Shown one piece after another: positions 57,979-64,000 of a DNA stretch of 64,000 nucleotides; position 1 is the first letter of the stretch, and every line of letters begins with the position of its first letter. This DNA is from Rathayibacter sp. VKM Ac-2856. GTDB lineage: Bacteria > Actinomycetota > Actinomycetes > Actinomycetales > Microbacteriaceae. The translations under genes were made by a program, and so were the position numbers. The DNA is taken from NCBI RefSeq assembly GCF_013205055.1, contig NZ_JABMLF010000001.1, forward strand, positions 558,001 through 622,000, read 5' to 3'. The notes beneath the pieces are model-generated. The model ran no database searches and was not told the DNA's origin. It saw only the letters and a program-made list of their open reading frames with translations.

Positions 57979-59459
57979 GCGCAGGGGCCGGCCGGGTCGA
58001 GGGGTCGAGCGCAGGGGCGAGCGCAGGCGCCGATGCGGTGGGACCCCGCGGGGTGCACCGCGGCCACGTGCTGCACGTGACGGGCCGGCCCACCGTCGAG
58101 ACCGCGGCGGACGCCCTCGTCTCGATCCCGGACGGCGCCCTCGTCGTCGGGGACGCCGGGACGATCCTCTGGGTCGGGCCGTACGCGGCGCTCCCCCGGG
58201 ACTTCGCGGACTGGCCGGTGACCGGGGACGCGAGCGCGATCCTCCTGCCCGGCTTCGTCGACACCCATCTGCACTTCCCGCAGACCTACTCGACCGACGC
58301 GCACGGCGGCGGGCAGCTGCTGGAGTGGCTCGACACGGCGATCTTCCCGGCGGAGTCGCGGCTCGCCGACGAGGAGTTCGCCGGCCGCGTCGCGCGCGCC
58401 TTCACCCGCCGCCGCGTGTGCGCGGGCACGACGGCCGCGATGGTCTTCGGCTCGGCGTTCCCGCACGCGCAGGACGCGCTGTTCGAGCAGAGCCTCGAGG
58501 CGGGGCTGCGGACGGTCTCGGGTCGCGGCCTGCAGACCGTCGGCCCGCCCTCGGCCGCGGCGCTGGTCACCGGAGAGGACGAGGCCCTGGCGCTCGTCGT
58601 CGACGAGATCGAGCGCTGGCACGCCGTCGACACCGGGGACCCCGCGACGGCCCTGCTTCAGGTCGCGATCGTCCCGCGCTTCTCGCTGTCCGTGACGACC
58701 CGGACGCTCGCCGCACTCGGCGAGCTCTACGACGGGGTCCGCGACCGCGGCGTCTACGTGCACAGCCACCTCAACGAGAACGACCGGCCCGGCGACGGCG
58801 AGATCGCGGCGGTCCTGGCCGGCTTCGGCACCCGCAGCTACCTCGACACCTACGACGGGCTGTTCCTGCCCGGCTCGCTGCGCGGCGGATCGTCGCTGCT
58901 CGGCCGGCGGACGATCCTCGCGCACGCCGTGCACTGCCAGGACGAGGAGCTGCACCGGATGGCCGCGACCGGCACCTCGATCGCGCACTGCCCGACCTCG
59001 CAGCAGTTCCTCGGCTCGGGGACGATGCCCTGGCGGCGGACGGCTGCCGCGGGGGTGACGATCGCGCTCGGGAGCGACATCGGCGCGGGCGACGAGTGGC
59101 TGCTCTCGCGGGTGGCGAACGACGCCTTCAAGGTGCACCTGTCGGAGGAGGGCGACGCGTCGATCGCGCTGCACCCGGCGCAGCTGCTCTTCACCGCGAC
59201 GCTGGCGGGAGCGCGGGCGCTCGACATGGAGGACCGCTTCGGCAACTTCGACCTCGGCAAGGACGCGGACTTCCTCCGCATCGAGCCCGACCGGTGGGAG
59301 CCGCTCGCCGACGTGCTCGCGCTCGGGATCCGCGCCGACGACGCCGCCGAGGCGACGGCGCAGCTCCTCTTCGCCCTGCTCCTGGGCCTGCGCGAGCCCG
59401 CGATCGCCGCGGTCCACGTGCGGGGCCGCCGCGTCGTCGCCCCGGCGCCGCGCGACTGA
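57975..59459 (+). CDS. guaD: Guanine deaminase
   Basis: Deaminates guanine to xanthine, the substrate of the dehydrogenase. GTG 57975 gives 494 residues including an Ala/Gly/Ser-rich 30-residue N-terminal segment of doubtful use; ATG is missing nearby. Zinc motifs: LPGFVDTHLHFPQTYS, SHLNENDRP, LAHAVHC and AHCPTSQQFLGSG (Gln where Asn is common), GSDIGAGDEW. The family fits well apart from the long N terminus. Coupled to uricase by a 4-bp overlap. Confidence 0.92.
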   Translation: MSAGAGRVEGSSAGASAGADAVGPRGVHRGHVLHVTGRPTVETAADALVSIPDGALVVGDAGTILWVGPYAALPRDFADWPVTGDASAILLPGFVDTHLHFPQTYSTDAHGGGQLLEWLDTAIFPAESRLADEEFAGRVARAFTRRRVCAGTTAAMVFGSAFPHAQDALFEQSLEAGLRTVSGRGLQTVGPPSAAALVTGEDEALALVVDEIERWHAVDTGDPATALLQVAIVPRFSLSVTTRTLAALGELYDGVRDRGVYVHSHLNENDRPGDGEIAAVLAGFGTRSYLDTYDGLFLPGSLRGGSSLLGRRTILAHAVHCQDEELHRMAATGTSIAHCPTSQQFLGSGTMPWRRTAAAGVTIALGSDIGAGDEWLLSRVANDAFKVHLSEEGDASIALHPAQLLFTATLAGARALDMEDRFGNFDLGKDADFLRIEPDRWEPLADVLALGIRADDAAEATAQLLFALLLGLREPAIAAVHVRGRRVVAPAPRD

Positions 59460-59484
59460 CCCGCACGGGTCCGCAGAGCCGCAC

Positions 59485-59631
59485 CATGCTGGTCGAGCAG
59501 CCCCGCAGGGGCGTATCGAGACCCCGCGTCCCTGCTCAGGTGGATCTCGATACGCCCGCTCCGCGGGCTACTCGATCAGCATGCATTCCTGCTGGTCGAG
59601 TAGCCCCGCAAGGGGCGTATCGAGACCCCGC
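59485..59631. repeat. Cluster of three family C repeats
   Basis: 59485-59527 and 59590-59631 (TGCTGGTCGAG ... GTATCGAGACCCCGC) flank 59541-59583 in the other orientation (GGATCTCGATACGCC ... CGATCAGCATG). They fill the gap between the convergent guanine deaminase and pucR genes, the same position type as at 52302-52500. Confidence 0.85.
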
Positions 59632-59644
59632 GCCGCCCCGCCGC

Positions 59645-61180
59645 TCAGCGCAGCTGCAGCGCGAGGAACAGGTCGGCGCGGTCGGACGTGTTCGACAGGT
59701 CGCGCCCGGTCAGCTCCTCCACCCGCGCGATGCGGTAGCGGACCGTGTTGAGGTGCAGGTGCGTCTGCTCGGCCGCGCGCACCCACGAGCCGCCGCAGTC
59801 GAGGAACGCCGCGAGCGTCGCCACGAGCTGCGAGTTGTAGCGCGCGTCGTGCTCCAGGAGCCGGCCGAGCACGAGCTCGACGAACACCGCGCGCAGGTGG
59901 TCGGGCACCGCGCTCAGCAGCTGCACGGCCGACGTCACCTCGCCGGCCGTCCCGATCCGCACCGGCGAGCCGTCCCCCGGCGCGGACGGCAGCCGCAGCG
60001 CGTACCGCGCCGACCGCAGCGCCCCGCCGAGCGCGGGCAGCGGGCTCGGCGCACTCACTCCCACCCGCAGCACCGCCCCGCCGAGCGCGGGTCCGAGGCG
60101 CCGGAGCGCCCCCGTCACCACGGGCAGCGCGTCCTCGTCCGTCACCGGGACCAGCGCCACCGCGCCGTCCGCGTCCCGGCCGACCACGGCACGGCCGAGG
60201 TGCGCCACCGCGTCCGTCAGCACCGCGCGCGCGAGATCGCCGTCGCCGTCCACCGCGGCCGCCAGCACGGCGAACCGCTCGACGCCGCCCAGTCCCAGCT
60301 GGCGCAGGTACACCGCGGTCTCGGGCTGCTCGCTGTCCTCGTCGATCAGCTCGAGCAGCCGATCGGCGAGCGCTGCGTCGGCGAGCAGCGCCGCCTCGCG
60401 CTGCAGCCGGTAGAGCCCGACCACGCCGGTGAGCTCGGTGATCGCGTCGAGCAGGGAGGGGTGCCACTCGTTCCAGTCGCCGGCGACGACGACGAACCAC
60501 GAGGCGGCGCGGTGCTCCTCCGCTCCGGCGACGGCCAGGATCGACAGCACGCCGCCGTGCGCGTCGGGCACGGTGACCGGCGTGCGGCGCGCGGTGAGCG
60601 CGGCCTCGACGACGCGATCGACCTCCTCGGCACCGAGCGGATCGGCGGACGCGGCGGCCGCGCGACCGGTCGCGGTGAGCACGCGCACCGGCCGCCCCAG
60701 CTCGGTCGAGGTGCGGGCGATCAGCTCGTCGAGCAGCTGCCCGCGGTAGACCTCGGTGAGCAGCTGTCGCTGGCGCGCGAGCCCAGCGGTCAGCCGCGCG
60801 ACCCGGTCGCCCGCGAGCGCGTTCGAGAGGTGCGCGGTGATCGAGGCGAAGGAGACGTCGGCCGGCACCGCGAAGAGCGCGACCCCGTGCGCCCGGCAGG
60901 CCGCGACCAGATCGTCCGGCACGAAGCCGAGGAGCCCCTCGCCGGCCAGCAGCGCGACGGCGCCGGAGGAGGCGACCGCCGCGACGAACGTCTCGCTGTC
61001 CGCCGCGGTGCGCCGCCACATCATCCCGGTGAGCACGAGCTGGTCGCGGGCGAGGTAGCGCCTCGGGTCGAGCAGATCGGTGGTGAACGTCCAGTTCACC
61101 TCGCGCGCGAGCGCCTCCTCCGTCGTGTGCACGGCGCGGATCCGCAGGGTCGGCGCATCGAGGAGATCGCGGAGCTGCAC
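59645..61180 (-). CDS. pucR: PucR family purine catabolism regulator
   Basis: Activator or repressor of the purine breakdown genes. The 511-residue protein has the N-terminal PucR ligand domain (MQLRDLLDAPTLRIRAVHTT to about 125, with ARDQLVLTGMMW and LLGFVPDDL), a central GGDEF-like CdaR domain and the C-terminal HTH_30 (GSWVRAAEQTHLHLNTVRYR and IARVEELTGRDL). It is transcribed in the same direction as uraH and uraD, 2 bp after uraH. Where it binds cannot be read with confidence. Confidence 0.92.
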   Translation of the reverse strand: MQLRDLLDAPTLRIRAVHTTEEALAREVNWTFTTDLLDPRRYLARDQLVLTGMMWRRTAADSETFVAAVASSGAVALLAGEGLLGFVPDDLVAACRAHGVALFAVPADVSFASITAHLSNALAGDRVARLTAGLARQRQLLTEVYRGQLLDELIARTSTELGRPVRVLTATGRAAAASADPLGAEEVDRVVEAALTARRTPVTVPDAHGGVLSILAVAGAEEHRAASWFVVVAGDWNEWHPSLLDAITELTGVVGLYRLQREAALLADAALADRLLELIDEDSEQPETAVYLRQLGLGGVERFAVLAAAVDGDGDLARAVLTDAVAHLGRAVVGRDADGAVALVPVTDEDALPVVTGALRRLGPALGGAVLRVGVSAPSPLPALGGALRSARYALRLPSAPGDGSPVRIGTAGEVTSAVQLLSAVPDHLRAVFVELVLGRLLEHDARYNSQLVATLAAFLDCGGSWVRAAEQTHLHLNTVRYRIARVEELTGRDLSNTSDRADLFLALQLR

Positions 61181-61182
61181 GC

Positions 61183-61530
61183 TCAGCTCCCCCGGTAGGT
61201 CGAGTAGGCGAACGGGCTCAGCAGCAGCGGGATGTGGAAGTGCGCCGCCGTGTCCTCGAGCCGGAATGCGACGACGACCTCGGGGTAGAACGACTCCGTG
61301 CCCGAGCGCTGGAAGTAGGCGGCGGTGTCGAAGACGACCCGGTAGACGCCCGCGGGCAGCGCCGCCGGGCCGAACTCGGCGACGCGGCCGTCGGCGTCCG
61401 TGCGGGCCGACGCGATCGGCTCCCAGCCGGACTCGCCGCGGGCCTCGAGCGCGACGGGCACGTCCTGCGCGGGCCGGCCGAGCACCGCGTCGAGCACGTG
61501 CGTCGTGACGTGGCTGCGGTGCGCGCTCAT
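61183..61530 (-). CDS. uraH: 5-hydroxyisourate hydrolase
   Basis: Transthyretin-like enzyme converting HIU to OHCU. The 115-residue protein starts MSAHRSHVTTHVLDAVLGRP and ends with the signature Tyr-Arg-Gly-Ser, with HFHIPLLLSPFAYSTYRG before the end. Catalytic His and Arg residues (THVLD, RxxF) are in place. It overlaps uraD by 4 bp and is followed by pucR. Confidence 0.95.
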   Translation of the reverse strand: MSAHRSHVTTHVLDAVLGRPAQDVPVALEARGESGWEPIASARTDADGRVAEFGPAALPAGVYRVVFDTAAYFQRSGTESFYPEVVVAFRLEDTAAHFHIPLLLSPFAYSTYRGS

Positions 61531-62090
61531 CGGCTCGCCTCCGCGACCGCGCCGGTCCCCGGCCCGAGCGCGCGGGTCCGCAGCACGGTGATCTCGCGCA
61601 GCTGCTCGGCGACGATCCCGCGCTCGGTCTCGTCGTCCAGGGCGAGGCGGCGCTCCAGCTCGGCGACGATCTCGGCCCGGTCGCGTCCGGCCGCCCGGAT
61701 GAGGAACACCCGGCCGAAGCGCTCCTCGTAGGCGAGGTTGCCGGCCAGCAGCCGCTCGGCCAGCGCCTCGTCCGGCGACAGGCTGGACGCCTGCTCCGCG
61801 GCGGAGAACTCGGAGGACCGTCCGGACCCCGCGTGCCGCTCGCCGATCCGGGGGTGGTCGGCGAGCGCCGCCTCCACCTCGTCGGCCGTCAGCGTGCGCG
61901 CGCTCGCGTCGGCCGCCGCGGCGAGGGCGTCGGCGGAGGCGTACGGCGCGCCGGTGGCGACCTCGTCGGCCCAGCGCGGGACGGCGAGGCACGCCAGCAG
62001 CGCGTCGCGCAGCCGCGACAAGTCCGGGGCGTGGTCGGTAGCGGAGTCGGTAGCGGAGTCGGGAGCGGAGTCGGGAGTGGAGTCGGTCAT
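61527..62090 (-). CDS. uraD: OHCU decarboxylase
   Basis: Turns OHCU into S-allantoin. The 187-residue protein has the HPRIGERHAG motif and SSEFSAAEQASS with the catalytic His and Glu/Ser pattern, then RFGRVFLIRAAGRDRAE. The N terminus (TDSTPDSAPDSATDSATD) is a low-complexity Ser/Asp tail encoded by four 12-bp near-repeats (62041-62088) and absent from most relatives. First gene of uraD-uraH-pucR. Confidence 0.93.
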   Translation of the reverse strand: MTDSTPDSAPDSATDSATDHAPDLSRLRDALLACLAVPRWADEVATGAPYASADALAAAADASARTLTADEVEAALADHPRIGERHAGSGRSSEFSAAEQASSLSPDEALAERLLAGNLAYEERFGRVFLIRAAGRDRAEIVAELERRLALDDETERGIVAEQLREITVLRTRALGPGTGAVAEASR

Positions 62091-62132
62091 GGAGGCTCCT
62101 CGTCGGCGCCGGGTGTGCGGCACGATGGTCGG

Positions 62133-62684
62133 ATGGACGTGGTGGGGGTGGTGCTCGCCGCCGGTGCCGGACGCCGGGCGGGCGGCCCGAAGGCCCTGCG
62201 CCGCGATTTGGTGGGCGTGAGCTGGGTCGAGCGCGCCGTCTCGCGGCTCGAGGCCGTCGGCTGCGCGCGCGTGCTGGTCGTGCTGGGGGCCGGAGCCGAC
62301 GAGGCCCGGCAGCGGGTGCCGGAGCGCGCGGCGGTCGCCGTCGCGGAGGACTGGGCCGAGGGCCTGTCCGCCTCCCTGCGCGCGGGTCTCGACGCCGCGA
62401 TCGGGGACGCCGCCCTGGTGACGCTCGTCGATCTGCCCGACGAGCCTGCAGCGGTCGGTGAGCGGCTGCTGCGCGAGTCCCCCGCGGATCCGGCGGTGCT
62501 CGCCCGCGCGACCTACCGCGGTCGGCCCGGCCATCCGGTGCTCCTCGGCCGCATGCACTGGCGGCCGCTCGCCGCGTCGCTCTCCGGCGACGCGGGGGCC
62601 CGCGAGTACCTGGCGCGGCACGGGGTGCTCGAGGTGGAGTGCGGCGACCTCTTCTCGGGCGCCGACCGCGACGGACCGGGCTGA
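62133..62684 (+). CDS. MocA-like molybdenum-cofactor cytidylyltransferase
   Basis: NTP transferase of the MobA/MocA family. The 183-residue protein starts MDVVGVVLAAGAGRRAGGPK; the LAAGxGxR...GxxKA loop and DLPDEPAAVGERLL (metal Asp) are present, plus YRGRPGHPVLLGRMHW. Its place next to the xanthine dehydrogenase cluster suggests it makes the cytosine-dinucleotide form of the cofactor. Divergent from uraD with 42 bp between starts. Confidence 0.83.
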   Translation: MDVVGVVLAAGAGRRAGGPKALRRDLVGVSWVERAVSRLEAVGCARVLVVLGAGADEARQRVPERAAVAVAEDWAEGLSASLRAGLDAAIGDAALVTLVDLPDEPAAVGERLLRESPADPAVLARATYRGRPGHPVLLGRMHWRPLAASLSGDAGAREYLARHGVLEVECGDLFSGADRDGPG

Positions 62685-62689
62685 CCCGG

Positions 62690-63217
62690 TCATCCCGCGC
62701 CGCCCTCGTCGAGGCCGCTCTGCTCGAGCGCGTCGCGCAGGGCGCGCCAGGCCAGCGTGGCGCAGACCGAGCGCACCGGATTCGCGGCGACCAGCAGCAG
62801 GGCCGCCTCGTCGCCGAGCGGCGGTCCGGAGTCGACACCGGGAGTCTCGGCGCGGCCGGGTGTCGCGCCGCGGCCGCTCATCGCGTCGTGCTCCGCCATC
62901 GCGGCGAGGAAGGCGGCCGTCCGATCCCGGACAGCGCCCGCGTCGAGCCCGTCGAGCTCGTCGGCCAGCAGCGACGCCGACCCCTGCGACACCTCGCAGC
63001 CGCGCCCGCTCCACCGGATCGCCAGCGCCGTCGCGCTCCCGGAGACGCGGACCTCGATCCGGTCGCCGCAGGTCGGGGTGAGCAGCTCGGCCCGGCCCCG
63101 CACCTCGGCCCGGCCCCGCACCTCGGCCCGGCCCCGCACCTCGGCGGGCGCCGACTCGTCCCGGCCCACCGGGTGGCGCGCGTGCGCCCGGATCAGCTCG
63201 GCCGCCTCGGCGCTCAC
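62690..63217 (-). CDS. SufU/NifU_N-like FeS scaffold-type protein
   Basis: The 175-residue product from GTG 63217 (MSAEAAELIRAHARHP) resembles SufU-type scaffolds: the three Cys appear in LLTPTCGDRIEV, GCEVSQGSASLL and NPVRSVCATLAWRAL. A triple AEVRGR repeat at about 30-45, coded by 18-bp tandem repeats (63097-63140), precedes the first Cys and is unusual. It is not next to suf genes; it overlaps the RpiR gene by 4 bp. A role in supplying sulfur or clusters to the molybdoenzyme is possible, but unproven. Confidence 0.72.
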   Translation of the reverse strand: MSAEAAELIRAHARHPVGRDESAPAEVRGRAEVRGRAEVRGRAELLTPTCGDRIEVRVSGSATALAIRWSGRGCEVSQGSASLLADELDGLDAGAVRDRTAAFLAAMAEHDAMSGRGATPGRAETPGVDSGPPLGDEAALLLVAANPVRSVCATLAWRALRDALEQSGLDEGGAG

Positions 63218-64000
63218 GGCCGCTCCTCCAGCTCCGCCAGCTCGGCGTAGAGCGTGCTGATGCCCGCGATGCGCTCGCGCGACCCGCGCGGCACCGCGCC
63301 CAGCACACCGGACGCCAGCACGGCGACCGCGCTCATCGCCGCCGCGTAGCTGTCGAACGCCGCCTCGCTGTCGACGGGGCACTCCAGCCACACCGCGCAG
63401 CGATCGGCGAAGCGCCGCGCCTGCGCGTCGGCGAGCAGCACGACGGGCACCCCGCGGGCGGCCAGCACATCGACGACGGCCTCGAAGGACGCGGGCCGCC
63501 GGCGGAAGCCCACCAGCACCACCGCGTCCTCCGCGCCCAGCCCGGCGATCTCCTCGCCGAGCGACTGCCCGGGCTGCGGCGCCACCCGCACTCGGGCGCG
63601 CGCCTGGGCGAGCTGCTGGCGCAGGTGCAGGGCGACGGGGTAGCTGTTGCGCAGGCCGATCACGACGACCTCGCGCGCACCCGAGAGCAGACGCACCGAC
63701 TCCTCGAGCCGCCCGTCGGCGAAGGTGGTCGCGAGCCGGCGGAGATTCGCGTGCTCGCTCTCGAGATGGGCGGCGAGCGCCTCGGCCGGCGCACCGGACG
63801 CGGGCCCGACCGGGACGCCCGAGCTGCGCAGCGCGCGGGCGTGCTCGCGCACCTCCTGCGAGTTCGAGAAGCCCAGCCGGCGGAAGAGCCGCGAGACGGT
63901 GGCCTTCGAGACCCCGCTGTGCTGGGCGAGCTCGGTCGCCGTGTAGACGGCGAGGTCGCCGAGGTGATCGAGGATGAAGTCGGCCGCGCGCTGCTCCTGC
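63214..64000 (-). CDS. RpiR family transcriptional regulator, 5' end outside window
   Basis: The window's right edge cuts the N terminus. The visible part begins in the RpiR helix-turn-helix (VYTATELAQHSGVSKATVSR and LFRRLGFSNSQEVREHARA), then has a SIS sugar-isomerase domain (VVVIGLRNSYPVALHLRQQL, VVLVGFRRRP) from about residue 100 on. It likely senses a phosphorylated or other small ligand and may control the purine or SufU-like gene next to it. Coupled to the SufU-like gene by a GTGA overlap. Confidence 0.88.
   Translation of the reverse strand, partial: QEQRAADFILDHLGDLAVYTATELAQHSGVSKATVSRLFRRLGFSNSQEVREHARALRSSGVPVGPASGAPAEALAAHLESEHANLRRLATTFADGRLEESVRLLSGAREVVVIGLRNSYPVALHLRQQLAQARARVRVAPQPGQSLGEEIAGLGAEDAVVLVGFRRRPASFEAVVDVLAARGVPVVLLADAQARRFADRCAVWLECPVDSEAAFDSYAAAMSAVAVLASGVLGAVPRGSRERIAGISTLYAELAELEERP

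Overview
The window is chromosomal DNA of a very G+C-rich actinobacterium. The layout (xerC, dprA, comM, yraN, DUF2469, rnhB, lepB, rplS; trmD, rimM, KH, rpsP, ffh, ftsY, smc), frequent GTG starts, GTGA/ATGA start-stop overlaps and several families of dispersed palindromes suggest a Microbacteriaceae member, possibly near Rathayibacter; the genus is a guess.

Layout. 1-5800: a convergent M23-like peptidase and a minus-strand run of xerC, a metallophosphoesterase, dprA, comM and yraN. About 5900-15070: a decayed, visibly less G+C-rich prophage segment wedged between yraN and DUF2469. It carries a head-packaging module (small and large terminase, portal, minor head protein, prohead protease) in which the small terminase, portal and minor head genes each carry one in-frame stop, a fibre-like gene has a frameshift and the protease is cut off at the yraN junction. 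Four intact genes for small proteins with one N-terminal membrane segment lie among these wrecks. At the other end sits a 395-bp piece of a second, slightly different comM allele. 15170-28706: conserved housekeeping genes (DUF2469, rnhB, lepB, rplS, map, trmD, rimM, KH protein, rpsP, ffh) with a MerR-membrane protein operon, a YbdK-type ligase, a GDSL lipoprotein, an LLM oxidoreductase and a META lipoprotein between them. 28805-31237: lipB-lipA and a MntA/HepT-type toxin-antitoxin pair bracketed by two copies of a 59-bp palindrome. 31328-41863: ftsY and smc, separated by an arabinoside-utilisation operon (LacI, Tat-type binding lipoprotein, two permeases, GH51 arabinofuranosidase).

41967-48573 is a GNAT gene plus molybdenum-cofactor genes (moeB with rhodanese domain, moaD, moaA, moeA, moaC, mog, moaE), with an 11-unit 19-bp tandem array between moeB and moaD. 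48665-63217 is an almost complete purine catabolic locus: xanthine-dehydrogenase-like enzyme (FAD subunit plus a fused FeS-Mo subunit), 8-oxoguanine-deaminase-like enzyme, XdhC, allantoinase, uricase, guanine deaminase, PucR regulator, HIU hydrolase, OHCU decarboxylase, a MocA-like cytidylyltransferase and a SufU-like protein. The cofactor genes and the molybdoenzyme are adjacent, so the region makes the cofactor, inserts it and takes guanine through xanthine, urate, HIU and OHCU to allantoin and allantoate. The window ends inside a RpiR-family regulator.

No rRNA, tRNA, CRISPR array or integrase was seen. The items most worth a second look are the prophage remnant with its intact membrane proteins and foreign comM piece, the 19-bp array, and the palindromes around the toxin-antitoxin pair.
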